A stretch of 64,000 bases of DNA from Sheuella amnicola (GTDB taxonomy: Bacteria; Pseudomonadota; Gammaproteobacteria; Burkholderiales; Burkholderiaceae_B): positions 248,001 through 312,000 of the forward strand of contig NZ_JAAGRN010000002.1 in the NCBI RefSeq assembly GCF_010499255.1, in the 5' to 3' direction. Shown here in pieces: positions 29,520 through 38,774 of this stretch. The first letter of the stretch is position 1. The number at the start of each line of letters is the position of its first letter. The notes beneath the pieces were generated by a model. It saw nothing but the letters and a program-made list of their open reading frames with translations, had not been told where the DNA came from and ran no database searches. The position numbers were made by a program, and so were the translations under genes.

Positions 29520-30316
29520 ATACTGCAACGAATCCAGCCTTAAGCGGCCTAACCCGACGCATCATTCCCTGTCTGGACGTCACTGCCGGACGGGTCGTTA
29601 AGGGCGTGAATTTTGTATCGCTGGTTGATGCCGGCGACCCCGTCGAAATCGCCAGTCGCTACAACGAACAGGGCGCCGACGAACTGACATTTCTGGACAT
29701 CACTGCAACCAGCGATGGTCGGGATTTGATTTTGCCGATCATCGAACAAGTTGCATCGCAAGTATTTATCCCCTTGACCGTGGGTGGTGGTGTCAGACAA
29801 GTCAGCGATGTCCAGCGCTTACTCAATGCAGGGGCGGATAAAATTTCGATGAATAGCGCGGCGGTTGCCAATCCCGAACTGGTTCGCGCTGCATCTGACT
29901 ACCACGGTTCGCAGTGCATTGTCGTCGCTATCGACGCTCGACGCGTCCAAACGGCAACTGAAGAACCCAGATGGGAGGTATTCACCCATGGCGGTCGCAA
30001 AGGAACCGGGATCGATGCGGTTGCCTGGGCAGTCAAAATGGCCCAGTACGGCGCAGGTGAAATTTTACTCACCAGTATGGATCGGGATGGAACTAAATCC
30101 GGCTTCGATCTCGAGCTGACCCGACGAGTATCCGATGCCGTGCCGATTCCCGTAATCGCCTCAGGTGGCGTAGGCAATTTGCAACATCTCGCTGATGGGG
30201 TCACGCTAGGAGGCGCAAGCGCAGTATTGGCGGCAAGTATTTTTCATTATGGCGAATACACTATTCGCCAGGCCAAGGAATTTATGGCCAAGCAAGGCAT
30301 CCCCGTCAGGTTGTGA
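29516..30316 (+). CDS. hisF: Imidazole glycerol phosphate synthase, cyclase subunit
   Basis: A 266-residue TIM barrel that, with HisH, makes imidazole glycerol phosphate and AICAR. The first catalytic Asp is in [20 protein letters not shown] and the second in [32 protein letters not shown] and [14 protein letters not shown] are phosphate-binding loops. The best start is TTG at 29516, overlapping the hisA stop by 4 bases (TTGA), because no ATG lies before the conserved IIPCLDV. It is a rare-start variant of the usual ATGA coupling. Confidence 0.96.
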   Translation: MNTATNPALSGLTRRIIPCLDVTAGRVVKGVNFVSLVDAGDPVEIASRYNEQGADELTFLDITATSDGRDLILPIIEQVASQVFIPLTVGGGVRQVSDVQRLLNAGADKISMNSAAVANPELVRAASDYHGSQCIVVAIDARRVQTATEEPRWEVFTHGGRKGTGIDAVAWAVKMAQYGAGEILLTSMDRDGTKSGFDLELTRRVSDAVPIPVIASGGVGNLQHLADGVTLGGASAVLAASIFHYGEYTIRQAKEFMAKQGIPVRL

Positions 30317-30333
30317 GCCCGGAGACGAAATCG

Positions 30334-30768
30334 ATGATCAATCCGACCACTAACAACGACACCGTCTCGAACCATCCGGCTTGGCTAGCCGAAATCAAGT
30401 TTGATGATCAAGGCCTGATTCCGGCAATCTCTCAGGATGCGACAACCAACCAAATTCTGATGGTTGCCTGGATGAACGCCGAATCCCTAATGGAAACAGC
30501 ACAAACAGGACGCGCGGTATTTTGGTCGCGCTCCCGCAAAAAACTGTGGCGCAAAGGAGAGGAATCCGGGCATGTACAACGCGTGATTGAAATGCGTCTG
30601 GATTGTGATGCCGATGTTGTTTTGCTGAAGGTCGAACAAATTGGTGGGATTGCCTGCCACACCGGACGCGCAAGTTGTTTTTACCGCCGTCTTGACCAAA
30701 CCGGCGGCACAAGCCAGTGGATCGCTACAGATCCTGTGCTCAAAGATCCTGAGTTGATATACAAATGA
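30334..30768 (+). CDS. hisI: Phosphoribosyl-AMP cyclohydrolase
   Basis: A 144-residue zinc enzyme that opens the adenine ring of PR-AMP. Motifs are [38 protein letters not shown], the acidic metal site [15 protein letters not shown] and the Zn-binding [12 protein letters not shown] chose ATG at 30334, which has GGAG upstream; an in-frame GTG at 30313 overlapping the hisF stop is an alternative. It is separate from hisE, whose start overlaps its end by 4 bases. Confidence 0.95.
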   Translation: MINPTTNNDTVSNHPAWLAEIKFDDQGLIPAISQDATTNQILMVAWMNAESLMETAQTGRAVFWSRSRKKLWRKGEESGHVQRVIEMRLDCDADVVLLKVEQIGGIACHTGRASCFYRRLDQTGGTSQWIATDPVLKDPELIYK

Positions 30769-31109
30769 ACACCAACATGACTGATGATGTTTTGGCTCGC
30801 GTAGCGAATTTGCTCACAACCCGACTTCCCGCCAATGGGGGTGACCCAACCACCTCTTATGTTGCCAAGCTGTTTTCCAAAGGGCCGGATGCCGCTTTGA
30901 AAAAAATCGGCGAAGAAGCCACCGAACTTGTCATGGCGGTCAAGGACAAACAATCAGATCGAATCATCGCAGAAACGGCAGATTTATGGTTTCATTGCCT
31001 AGTTGTACTGACGGAGCACGGTTTGAGGCCCGAGCAGGTTTTGGCAGAGCTAGCCAGGCGAGAGGGTGTCTCGGGCCTGCAGGAAAAAGCCGCCCGACCA
31101 CAATCCTGA
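30765..31109 (+). CDS. hisE: Phosphoribosyl-ATP pyrophosphatase
   Basis: A 114-residue all-alpha MazG-like enzyme that removes pyrophosphate from PR-ATP, the second step of the pathway. Marks are [31 protein letters not shown], read in segments, and [18 protein letters not shown]. It overlaps hisI by 4 bases (ATGA) and is the last his gene here; hinT follows after 68 bases. Confidence 0.95.
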   Translation: MNTNMTDDVLARVANLLTTRLPANGGDPTTSYVAKLFSKGPDAALKKIGEEATELVMAVKDKQSDRIIAETADLWFHCLVVLTEHGLRPEQVLAELARREGVSGLQEKAARPQS

Positions 31110-31177
31110 CTATCCGCCCCGACTATCGGGTAAGCTAAGCATTAATTATCAGACCCAACCGGGATTCAACAGTCATC

Positions 31178-31546
31178 ATGAGCGCCAACTGCATTTTCTG
31201 CAAAATCGTCAAAGGCGATATACCTGCAAAAATCGTCCACCAAGACGAAGACTGCATCGTTTTTCAAGACATCAACCCGTCAGCGCCTGTCCATTTGCTC
31301 ATGATTCCCCGCCATCATGTGGTGTCCATGCAAGAAGTTGGTGCTGAAGATCATGGCTGGTTAGGTAGAATGATGGCAAAGGTACCGGCAATTGCCCTCG
31401 AAAACGGGTGCAATCCCGGTCCAAATGGCGGATTCCGGATCGTAACCAACTCGGGACATGATGGCGGTCAGGAAGTACATCATTTACATTTTCATATTCT
31501 TGGCGGCAAACGACCCTGGAAGGGTTCGATGGCTGCCATAGCCTAA
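31178..31546 (+). CDS. hinT: HIT family purine nucleoside phosphoramidase HinT
   Basis: A 122-residue HIT protein. [20 protein letters not shown] is the N-terminal family mark, and the histidine triad is [10 protein letters not shown] near residue 107. HinT hydrolyses AMP-lysine and other nucleotide phosphoramidates. It lies between hisE and tatA, a placement common in Burkholderiales. Length is typical and all triad His residues are present. Confidence 0.94.
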   Translation: MSANCIFCKIVKGDIPAKIVHQDEDCIVFQDINPSAPVHLLMIPRHHVVSMQEVGAEDHGWLGRMMAKVPAIALENGCNPGPNGGFRIVTNSGHDGGQEVHHLHFHILGGKRPWKGSMAAIA

Positions 31547-31560
31547 AACGGAGAAACATC

Positions 31561-31812
31561 ATGGGTCAATGGAGTATTGTTCACTGGTTGGTCGTGCTAG
31601 GTATCGTTGTTGTTATTTTCGGTACGAAAAAGTTGCGCAATATCGGCTCGGATCTCGGTGGCGCGATCAAAGGCTTCAAGGAAGGCATCAAAGAGCCGAC
31701 CAAAGAAGGTGAAGCCGCCGCAACGACGACTAATGCCGAAGCTGCACCCCAGCGAGTCGCCAAGTCTGAAACGATCGATGTGCAGGCAAAAGAGAAATCC
31801 AGCACCCTTTAA
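31561..31812 (+). CDS. tatA: Sec-independent (twin-arginine) translocase subunit TatA
   Basis: An 83-residue protein with one N-terminal membrane helix ([20 protein letters not shown]), the [20 protein letters not shown] hinge and amphipathic helix, and a charged tail. TatA oligomers form the pore through which folded proteins cross the inner membrane. It is first of tatABC. The Rieske protein at 38775 carries a Tat-like RR signal and is a likely client. Confidence 0.95.
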   Translation: MGQWSIVHWLVVLGIVVVIFGTKKLRNIGSDLGGAIKGFKEGIKEPTKEGEAAATTTNAEAAPQRVAKSETIDVQAKEKSSTL

Positions 31813-31882
31813 TCATTCGTATCGGTCGTTTCTTTCTGGTCGATCGAAACGATGCGGTTGGATTTCATTGGCAGTCTGATAC

Positions 31883-32443
31883 ATGTTCGACGTCAGCTTT
31901 ACTGAACTACTCGTCATCGGTGTAGTCGCTCTGGTCGTGATCGGCCCCGAGCGATTGCCCAAGGTCGCGCGCACCCTAGGCCATTTGGTCGGGCGCGCGC
32001 AGCGCTACGTCAACGATGTCAAATCCGACATCCAGCGCGAGGTGGAGCTTGACGAGCTGCGAAAGCTCAAAGAGACAATGAAGGATGCGGCCAATTCAGT
32101 TCAATCAACTCTGCATAATGCGGAGGCCTCATTCAGGCAACCACTGGAATCGATTGAGCACGACACAATGTCCGCACTGAAGTCGGACACAGCTGCCGAA
32201 GTCATCGCAACACCTTCCGAATCTGTAGAAAGTAGCCCGCATGCCCAAGTAGCTTCTGAAACAAGTGCAGATTACGCATCAATTGATTCAAAGCCAGCTC
32301 CTGAGGTCACTATCAGTGACTCACCATCAGCTCTTGCTCATGTCCAGGCTGCCGAACCGACTATTCAGCCCACTCATTTAGAAATCGAAGGCGTATCAAA
32401 GAGCGCCGCTATCGCAACACCAACGCCCGGATCCAAAACTTGA
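31883..32443 (+). CDS. tatB: Sec-independent translocase subunit TatB
   Basis: A 186-residue protein with the TatB N-terminus MFDVSFTELLVIGVVALVVI, the GPERLPKVARTLG hinge and a long amphipathic helix to about residue 85. The last 100 residues are a low-complexity Ser/Ala/Glu tail. TatB joins TatC in the receptor that binds twin-arginine signals. Its stop codon overlaps the TTG start proposed for tatC. Confidence 0.95.
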   Translation: MFDVSFTELLVIGVVALVVIGPERLPKVARTLGHLVGRAQRYVNDVKSDIQREVELDELRKLKETMKDAANSVQSTLHNAEASFRQPLESIEHDTMSALKSDTAAEVIATPSESVESSPHAQVASETSADYASIDSKPAPEVTISDSPSALAHVQAAEPTIQPTHLEIEGVSKSAAIATPTPGSKT

Positions 32444-33216
32444 GCACTGACGCACAACAACCCGAAGAAAGCGGCGAAAGCTTCATGTCGCACCTGATTG
32501 AGCTCAGGTCGCGTCTACTCAAAGCAGTTGGTACCGTTCTCGTGATTTTCATCATTTTGTTCAGCTGGCCGGGCGCATCATTCATTTACGATTTGCTTGC
32601 CGCCCCAATGCTTGCATCCTTGCCTCAAGGCACGCGCATGATCGCAACGGGCGTGGTCACCCCCTTCATGGTGCCTGTCAAGGTCACCATGATGGCAGCC
32701 TTTGTTGTGGCCTTGCCTGTCGTCTTGTATCAAATCTGGGCTTTTGTCGCGCCCGGCCTCTACCGCCACGAACAACGACTTGCATTGCCACTGATCATTT
32801 CGAGCACACTGCTATTTATCGCCGGAATGGCATTTTGCTACTTTGTCGTGTTTCAAACAGTTTTCAGCTTTATCGCTTCTTTCGCACCTCAATCCATTAC
32901 ACCGGCGCCAGATATCGAAGCCTATCTGGGATTTGTGATGACCATGTTTCTGGCCTTTGGCATCACTTTTGAAATCCCCGTAGCTGTGGTGCTGCTAGTT
33001 CGCATGGGAATTGTTTCCGTGGATAAGCTCAAAGAGTCCCGAGGTTACGTTGTTGTAGGCGCCTTCGTCATTGCCGCAGTCGTGACACCGCCCGACGTGG
33101 TCAGTCAATTCATGCTGGCCGTTCCGCTTTGCATACTTTACGAAATCGGATTGCTATGCGCCCGCTGGGTCAAGCCACGAGATAGTGATTCCGAAGAAGA
33201 GCAACCTGTCGTCTGA
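32440..33216 (+). CDS. tatC: Sec-independent translocase subunit TatC
   Basis: A 258-residue six-helix membrane protein that recognises the twin-arginine signal. Marks are SFMSHLIELRSRLLKAVG, FVAPGLYRHEQR and the central ITFEIPVAVVLLVRMGIV, with AAVVTPPDVVSQFMLAVPLCILYE behind. I chose TTG at 32440, which overlaps the tatB stop by 4 bases as TTGA; the next ATG at 32485 would cut the conserved N-terminal region. A short acidic C-terminus (DSDSEEEQP) follows the last helix. Confidence 0.95.
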   Translation: MSTDAQQPEESGESFMSHLIELRSRLLKAVGTVLVIFIILFSWPGASFIYDLLAAPMLASLPQGTRMIATGVVTPFMVPVKVTMMAAFVVALPVVLYQIWAFVAPGLYRHEQRLALPLIISSTLLFIAGMAFCYFVVFQTVFSFIASFAPQSITPAPDIEAYLGFVMTMFLAFGITFEIPVAVVLLVRMGIVSVDKLKESRGYVVVGAFVIAAVVTPPDVVSQFMLAVPLCILYEIGLLCARWVKPRDSDSEEEQPVV

Positions 33217-33284
33217 GCGAAACATCATGCAGTTATGATTCGCTCGATTCATGAACCAACCTATCATCTCGCAAGGACACTCTG

Positions 33285-34754
33285 ATGACTGTCGAATCTA
33301 TTCCCACAATTCTAAATTTACCTATTGGTCTTTCCGCTACCGGTTCCAGACAGGAGTTTGACAGCATCGGCAAAGTTGAAGTCCCTGCAAATCATTACTG
33401 GGGGGCGCAGACACAGCGCAGCCTGATGCACTTCAACATCGGGCATGACAAAATGCCACTTGAAGTCTATCGCGCTTATGGTTATGTCAAAAAGGCCGCA
33501 GCGATCGTCAACACCAAGGCAGGTCGACTGCCGGAATGGAAAGGCAAACTGATCGAACAAGTCGCCGACGAAGTCATTAACGGCAAGCTTGATAGCGAGT
33601 TTCCCCTCTACGTCTGGCAAACCGGTTCGGGCACGCAATCGAACATGAATATGAACGAGGTGATCTCCAACCGCTGCATACAGCTTGTTGGCGGCACTCT
33701 AGGCTCCCAGGAACCCGTGCATCCGAACGATCACGTCAATATGGGTCAATCCAGTAACGATACTTTTCCGACCGCGATGCATATCGCCGCATACAAAATG
33801 GCGGTCGAAAAAACCATTCCCGCGTTGATCAAACTACGCGATGCAATCGACAAGAAGTCGAAACAATGGATGACCATTGTCAAAATCGGACGCACCCATC
33901 TTGAGGATGCGACACCTCTTACTGTCGGACAAGAATGGTCGGGCTATGTCGGCGCTCTGGATGATGCAATCAGTGACGTCAAGCAAGCAACCGAAGGATT
34001 GCTGCGTGTTGCAATGGGCGGCACGGCCGTTGGCACAGGCCTGAACGCTCCTGTCGGATTCGGGGAAGAGGTTGCCGCCACACTATCCCAGTTGACCGGC
34101 TTTCAAATCAAGACAGCCGACAACAAATTTACTGCGCAAGGTACGCTTGATCGGATGGTTCGCGCGCATGCTTCGCTCAAATCGGCCGCCGTATCGTTAT
34201 TTAAAATCGCTAACGACATGCGTTGGCTAGGTTCGGGTCCAAGAACAGGCTTAATGGAACTGATCTTCCCTTCTAACGAACCCGGTTCTTCAATCATGCC
34301 GGGCAAGGTTAATCCGACACAGGCCGAAGCCATGCTGATGGTTTGTATTCAGATCATGGGATCGGATGTCGCTGTTCAAATGGGTGGGGCTGAAGGCAAT
34401 TTTGAACTCAATGCATTTCGTCCGGTCATCATCAGCAACTACCTGCATTCGGCATTGATCATGGCCGATATGTGCGATCACTTCAGAGAGTTCATGATCG
34501 AAGGCGCTGCATTGAACGAAGCCCAGATTAAATCAAATATCGATCGTTCGGTCATGATGGTCACCGCATTGTCGCCCGTTATCGGTTATGACCAGGCATC
34601 GGTGATCGCACATTACGCGATCGACAAAAATCTGACACTCAAACAGGCCGCACTGGCCAATGGAGTAACCGAAGAAATGTACGATCGCGTTGTCGTGCCG
34701 ATCAACATGACGCAGCCAGGTTCTGCAGACATCAAGAATGCTTCCACTAAGTAA
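33285..34754 (+). CDS. fumC: Class II fumarate hydratase
   Basis: A 489-residue iron-free fumarase that interconverts fumarate and malate. Marks are TGSGTQSNMNMNEVISNR, SSNDTFPTAMH, GRTHLEDATPLTVGQEWSGY and the catalytic loop GSSIMPGKVNPTQAEA. It has about 20 extra N-terminal residues before the conserved IGKVEVPANHYWGAQTQRS compared with E. coli FumC; AAGGAC precedes the ATG at 33285. It lies between tatC and an aquaporin-family gene, an unusual place, and may form an operon with the latter (13-base gap). Confidence 0.97.
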   Translation: MTVESIPTILNLPIGLSATGSRQEFDSIGKVEVPANHYWGAQTQRSLMHFNIGHDKMPLEVYRAYGYVKKAAAIVNTKAGRLPEWKGKLIEQVADEVINGKLDSEFPLYVWQTGSGTQSNMNMNEVISNRCIQLVGGTLGSQEPVHPNDHVNMGQSSNDTFPTAMHIAAYKMAVEKTIPALIKLRDAIDKKSKQWMTIVKIGRTHLEDATPLTVGQEWSGYVGALDDAISDVKQATEGLLRVAMGGTAVGTGLNAPVGFGEEVAATLSQLTGFQIKTADNKFTAQGTLDRMVRAHASLKSAAVSLFKIANDMRWLGSGPRTGLMELIFPSNEPGSSIMPGKVNPTQAEAMLMVCIQIMGSDVAVQMGGAEGNFELNAFRPVIISNYLHSALIMADMCDHFREFMIEGAALNEAQIKSNIDRSVMMVTALSPVIGYDQASVIAHYAIDKNLTLKQAALANGVTEEMYDRVVVPINMTQPGSADIKNASTK

Positions 34755-34767
34755 ATACACTTGAGTC

Positions 34768-35577
34768 ATGAATCAAAACAATACTGTTACCGAAAATGCC
34801 AGAGGGCGGGATGCACTGAAACTTGAGGTCGGCAATAGATTTTCAGCCGACTGGCAAAGTAATAACCATCGCGAACGCAGATTAGTTTCCGAATTTATCG
34901 GAACTGCCGGATTAACGTTCGTTCTGTCAGCTGGTGCGGCGGTGTTGGCGCGCTACGGTGGCGAGTCATTGCCGCCGTTCGCATATGCATTCATTTTATC
35001 GGCTGTCTCCGCATCATGGCTTGTTGCCGCTGTTTATTTTCTGGGCGGAATTTCGTGCCACTTTAATCCCGCAATGACGCTTGCCTTCACAATGCGCGGA
35101 GATATGGGTGTCAAGATGGCCTGCGCCTACATTATTGTTCAATACATCGCTGCGGCAGCCGGATCATCGCTTGCATTGTTTCTTGTCGGGATGGGGGGTA
35201 ACCTCGCAGCCACCATCCCCCAGGAGGGGATGCTTTGGCAAGCGGTCGTATTTGAGGCTGTCCTCACGTTCGGAATGGTTCTATTGGTTTTAAGCATGGC
35301 CAACGGGCCAAAACTGACCGGTCCTTTCATACCTATTGCTGTTGGGGCCTATGTGATGGCTGCAGGCACAATGGGCGGACCATTCGAGGGGGCCGCCTTC
35401 AATCCCGCCCGTGCTTTTGGTCCCGATTTCGCCCGCAATGATTTCTCAACTTACTGGGTTTACCCATTGGGCTCGTTCATTGGTACGGTTATTGCTGTAT
35501 TTGTTGCCAGATTTTTACGCGGACCGGCAAAAGCGGATGAGGCACGCGCAGCGATGGGCGAACCTCTCGATCGATAA
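34768..35577 (+). CDS. MIP family channel (aquaporin/glycerol facilitator-like)
   Basis: A 269-residue membrane channel with six helices and two half-helices bearing NPA boxes: GGISCHFNPAMTLAF near residue 93 and GAAFNPARAFGPD near residue 211, the second followed by the usual filter Arg. The N-terminal 37 residues are polar. MIP channels pass water or small neutral solutes; the filter is not clear enough to choose. It starts 13 bases after fumC. A perfect 14-bp palindrome overlaps its stop codon. The subgroup is undecided. Confidence 0.88.
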   Translation: MNQNNTVTENARGRDALKLEVGNRFSADWQSNNHRERRLVSEFIGTAGLTFVLSAGAAVLARYGGESLPPFAYAFILSAVSASWLVAAVYFLGGISCHFNPAMTLAFTMRGDMGVKMACAYIIVQYIAAAAGSSLALFLVGMGGNLAATIPQEGMLWQAVVFEAVLTFGMVLLVLSMANGPKLTGPFIPIAVGAYVMAAGTMGGPFEGAAFNPARAFGPDFARNDFSTYWVYPLGSFIGTVIAVFVARFLRGPAKADEARAAMGEPLDR

Positions 35578-35584
35578 TTATCGA
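35571..35584. repeat. 14-bp perfect palindrome at the end of the MIP gene
   Basis: TCGATAATTATCGA spans the stop codon of the channel gene. It is too AT-rich and short for a good terminator and has no T-run. It could be a protein site, or chance in an AT-rich stretch. Confidence 0.35.
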
Positions 35585-35659
35585 TAAAATCCGCCTGCAA
35601 TCCAATAAATTCGAAAAAATAACTAATTGTTGCGCCTAGTTGGGATCAAATAAGCTCAG

Positions 35660-35674
35660 TTACCAACATGGTAA
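35660..35674. promoter_or_regulatory. Inverted repeat TTACC-N5-GGTAA upstream of the XRE gene
   Basis: A perfect 5-bp dyad with a 5-base spacer lies in the 260-base AT-rich gap before the XRE regulator gene. Its size fits an operator for a small helix-turn-helix dimer. No direct evidence ties it to a protein. Confidence 0.35.
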
Positions 35675-35801
35675 GTTAAATTTAATTACAATAAAACCTA
35701 AGAAATCTCTTGTTGTCCTGCTACATAAGGTATATCTTTCAGCGACAGAATCACTTTTTTTGATTCTTTGAATTTCGTTCTTCTTTTCGCGCTGTTGTTT
35801 A

Positions 35802-35813
35802 ACCAAATTTGGT
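35802..35813. promoter_or_regulatory. 12-bp palindrome near the XRE gene start, possible operator
   Basis: ACCAAATTTGGT lies 24 bases upstream of the GTG start, where an autorepressor could block transcription or translation. The dyad is perfect. The role as operator is inferred from position beside an XRE gene. Confidence 0.4.
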
Positions 35814-35837
35814 CACAAGAACCATAAAGGGATCATC

Positions 35838-36176
35838 GTGCTTGCTCATCGACTCAAACAGGCTCGCTTACGCGCCGGACTATCACAAGAAAAACTCGGC
35901 AAACTTGCCGGAATCGATCCAATGTCAGCCAGCGCTCGAATGAATCAGTACGAGCGCGGAAAGCACTCGCCTGACTATTTGCTGATGTGTCGTGTGGCAG
36001 AAATTCTAAAGATGCCGGTTAGTTGGTTCTATACCGAAGACGAAGATCACGCACGACTTCAAGAAATTTATCACTTACTGTCGCCAGCGGCTCGGCAGGC
36101 GTTAATGACACAGGCGGAAATCGTGCTATCCACAAATCCTCCCGAGGCCAGTGAATCTTCAGCCACTAGCATTTAA
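35838..36176 (+). CDS. XRE family transcriptional regulator
   Basis: A 112-residue protein with an N-terminal Cro/CI-type helix-turn-helix (LKQARLRAGLSQEKLGKLAG, then MNQYERGKHSPDYLLMCRVA) in residues 4-65 and a short C-terminal tail. Start is GTG at 35838 with AAAGGG upstream. It should bind DNA as a dimer; two palindromes upstream are candidate sites. Targets are unknown. The gene lies in an AT-rich patch at the end of a probable insertion and is convergent with the degQ-like gene. Confidence 0.87.
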   Translation: MLAHRLKQARLRAGLSQEKLGKLAGIDPMSASARMNQYERGKHSPDYLLMCRVAEILKMPVSWFYTEDEDHARLQEIYHLLSPAARQALMTQAEIVLSTNPPEASESSATSI

Positions 36177-36213
36177 AACCTTCGCTATACACGGCTGGCT
36201 CCGGTCTGCGACC

Positions 36214-37368
36214 CTATCTGGGCTGTACCGGACGCTGCCCGGCGGACACAATAAAAACTTGTGTCTTGCCATTGCGATAAACCTCCAGTTTTATTTTTTC
36301 TCCAGGCGCCTTCGCCGCAATACGAGCCATCAGTTTCGTTGTGTCATCGACTTTCTGATCATCCATGCTCAGAACAATATCGCCAACCTTCAATCCCGCT
36401 TTCGCCGCCGGACCATCACGCAACAGTCCTGCAATAATCACGCCTGTTGATTTATTCAATCCGAAAGCACGCGCAAGATCGGAAGTCATATCTTGCGGTT
36501 CAATTCCGAGCCAGCCGCGTTTTACATGGCCATGCTCTTCTATCTGACTCATCACCAATTGAACGGCAGAGGCGGGAATGGCAAATCCAATACCCAATGA
36601 CCCGCCCGTTTTCGAATAAATAGCTGTATTCAATCCAATCAGTCGTCCTTGCGCATCGATAAGCGCACCGCCGGAGTTACCCGGATTAATTGCGGCATCG
36701 GTCTGAATGAAATTTTCGTAAGTGTTAATGCCAAGGCCATCGCGTCCCAAGGCAGAAACTATTCCCATGGTCACTGTTTGACCCACTCCGAATGGATTGC
36801 CAATCGCAAGCACCACATCGCCCACTCGTGGTTGTGCGCCGGCAAACAACGGTAGCTCCGGAAGATTCTTCAAATCAATCCGTAAAACTGCGAGATCCGA
36901 ATCGCGATCCGATCCGAGAATTCTGGCCACAGCTTGCCTACCATCGCGCAAGCCGACCAGAATCTCGTCAGCGCCATCAATCACGTGCAAATTAGTCAAT
37001 ACGAGGCCCTTAGTCGAAACGATGACTCCCGAGCCCAGGCTCGTCGTTTTTTGCGACTGGCTCATTCCGGGAACTTGCTCGAAAAATTGTCGCAACGCCG
37101 GATCAACGGGAAAGGGAAAGCGCGAAACATTGACACGCTTGGTGGTATGGATATTGACAACAGCGGGGGCGGCTATCGCGACCGCACCCGCAAAGGATGT
37201 CATCTCGAAATTTGATGGGATCTGCGCCGCGTTTTGCGCATGGTTCTCATGCCCTGATGTGTTTTTTGCAAAGGGTCTCAACCATTCCGGGCGCAAAGTC
37301 ACCAGCACGAATAAAATCGCCAGACAAACTGTCACGGTTTGGGCAAATAACAACCAGATTTTTCGCAT
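36214..37368 (-). CDS. Trypsin-like periplasmic serine protease with one PDZ domain (DegQ/DegS-like)
   Basis: A 384-residue protein with one N-terminal membrane anchor (about residues 5-26), a trypsin-like domain with catalytic H128 (LTNLHV), D158 (DRDSDLAVLRI) and S232 (GNSGGAL), and one PDZ domain (about 280-370). A single PDZ and an anchor make it DegS-like in shape; it could be a stress sensor or a quality-control protease. It is divergent from nif3 (18-base gap). In Burkholderiales it normally follows tatC, but here fumC, MIP and XRE genes lie between. Confidence 0.9.
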   Translation of the reverse strand: MRKIWLLFAQTVTVCLAILFVLVTLRPEWLRPFAKNTSGHENHAQNAAQIPSNFEMTSFAGAVAIAAPAVVNIHTTKRVNVSRFPFPVDPALRQFFEQVPGMSQSQKTTSLGSGVIVSTKGLVLTNLHVIDGADEILVGLRDGRQAVARILGSDRDSDLAVLRIDLKNLPELPLFAGAQPRVGDVVLAIGNPFGVGQTVTMGIVSALGRDGLGINTYENFIQTDAAINPGNSGGALIDAQGRLIGLNTAIYSKTGGSLGIGFAIPASAVQLVMSQIEEHGHVKRGWLGIEPQDMTSDLARAFGLNKSTGVIIAGLLRDGPAAKAGLKVGDIVLSMDDQKVDDTTKLMARIAAKAPGEKIKLEVYRNGKTQVFIVSAGQRPVQPR

Positions 37369-37386
37369 TTTTCAACCGGGAAAATC

Positions 37387-38148
37387 ATGAAATCCATTTC
37401 AAGGCAAGAGCTTGTATCCTGGCTGGACGCCACGCTGACCCCTGCATCTTTTAACGACTACTGTCCGAATGGCCTGCAAGTCGAGGGTAACCCATCCGTC
37501 TCGCATATTATCGCCGGTGTAACGGCTAGTCAGGATCTGATCGATAGAGCCATCTCGCAAGGAGCGGATACGTTGCTGGTGCACCACGGCTGGTTCTGGA
37601 AAGGGGAAGACCCTCGGGTGCGCGGAACGCGCAAAAATCGATTAGCCGCACTGCTCAAGCACGACATCAATTTGATCGCCTATCACCTACCTCTGGATGC
37701 GCATCCGGTATTGGGAAATAATGCGCAGCTGGCACGTGTACTTGGACTGACCCCCGCTACCCCACCAACACTTGCGCCGACCAGCCTGGTATGGCACGGA
37801 ACGATGCCCGGGGCAACCACACTTGAACACATCTCTTTACGCACTGAAGAGCGGCTAAAACGCCAGCCACTCATAATCGGTGCGCCGGACATGCATGTTC
37901 ATCGCATCGCCTGGTGCACGGGTGCTGCGCATAGCATGCTAGCTGAAGCAATTGATGCGGGCGCGCAAGCCTACATTACCGGAGAAATCTCTGAGCCCGC
38001 CGTGCATCTGGCGCGCGAAGCGGGCATTGGATTGATTAGCGCCGGCCACCATGCTACCGAACGCTATGGTGCACAAGCCCTTGGTGCCGCCATAGCGGAT
38101 CGGTTTGGCATCCGAGTCGATTTTGTGGATATCGACAATCCGGTCTGA
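37387..38148 (+). CDS. Nif3-like dinuclear metal-centre protein
   Basis: A 253-residue protein of the Nif3/YbgI family. Metal-binding residues show in DTLLVHHGWFWKGE near residue 62 and in ISAGHHATERYGAQALG near the C-terminus; YCPNGLQVEG is the N-terminal mark. The family forms ring hexamers with two metals per subunit. It is linked to folate-related GTP cyclohydrolase-like activity in some members, but the true role is unsettled. It starts close to the divergent protease gene. Confidence 0.92.
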   Translation: MKSISRQELVSWLDATLTPASFNDYCPNGLQVEGNPSVSHIIAGVTASQDLIDRAISQGADTLLVHHGWFWKGEDPRVRGTRKNRLAALLKHDINLIAYHLPLDAHPVLGNNAQLARVLGLTPATPPTLAPTSLVWHGTMPGATTLEHISLRTEERLKRQPLIIGAPDMHVHRIAWCTGAAHSMLAEAIDAGAQAYITGEISEPAVHLAREAGIGLISAGHHATERYGAQALGAAIADRFGIRVDFVDIDNPV

Positions 38149-38168
38149 TCGGACACCCCAAAAACAAT

Positions 38169-38197
38169 AAGCTGTTCAGCAATCGCAGCTATTTTTT
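38169..38197 (+). terminator. Weak intrinsic terminator of the Nif3-like gene
   Basis: A short stem AGCTG / CAGCT with an 11-base loop is followed by ATTTTTTG, 20 bases after the Nif3-like stop. It overlaps the end of the convergent mscL gene. The stem is weak, so efficiency is doubtful. Confidence 0.4.
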
Positions 38198-38632
38198 GAG
38201 GGAGTCACGAATTTCCCTTAACAGCAGGATGTCTTCTGGCACGGGGGCAGGTGGCTTTTCGGCTTCGATTTTGGCACGTGCGGTGTTGATCAATTTAACC
38301 ATCCCGAAAATCACAAAGGCAAGCAATGTGAAATTAATGATGATCGTGAGGAAGTTACCCCATGCAAACAGGGTGGCTCCCGCCTTGGTCATTGCCTCAT
38401 AAGTTTCAGGTCCGGAATAATTAGCAGGACGCGACAACACAAAGAATTTATTAGTAAAATCTACAGAGCCGCCAACTAAAAAGTTAACCAAAGGCATCGT
38501 AATGTCCTTAACAAGCGACTCGACAATCTTGCCGAATGCAGCACCGACAATTACACCGACCGCGAGATCTACAACATTACCCCTGACGGCAAAATCGCGA
38601 AATTCCTTTAAAAAACCCTTTGGTTTAATCAT
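38189..38632 (-). CDS. mscL: Large-conductance mechanosensitive channel MscL
   Basis: A 147-residue inner-membrane channel that opens under membrane tension and releases solutes after osmotic downshock. The N-terminal helix [20 protein letters not shown], first membrane helix [19 protein letters not shown], second helix (about residues 92-115) and the C-terminal bundle [15 protein letters not shown] are all present. It is convergent with the Nif3-like gene and divergent from petA. Length is typical. Confidence 0.97.
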   Translation of the reverse strand: MIKPKGFLKEFRDFAVRGNVVDLAVGVIVGAAFGKIVESLVKDITMPLVNFLVGGSVDFTNKFFVLSRPANYSGPETYEAMTKAGATLFAWGNFLTIIINFTLLAFVIFGMVKLINTARAKIEAEKPPAPVPEDILLLREIRDSLKK

Positions 38633-38774
38633 TTCAATCTCCCTCTGTTGATGCCTGCTGGCAGGCGCTATAATAAGGGGTTACGGAATCTGTAACAAAT
38701 GTGTTCCATTAAAGGCACTCGCTTAGGCAATACTTAGGCAATACCTCTGCCGGGGCAACAACAAGGATAGGAAG

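Noticed and set aside
35571-35584. parS or dif site
   Set aside because: TCGATAATTATCGA does not match the parS consensus, and it is too short for dif.
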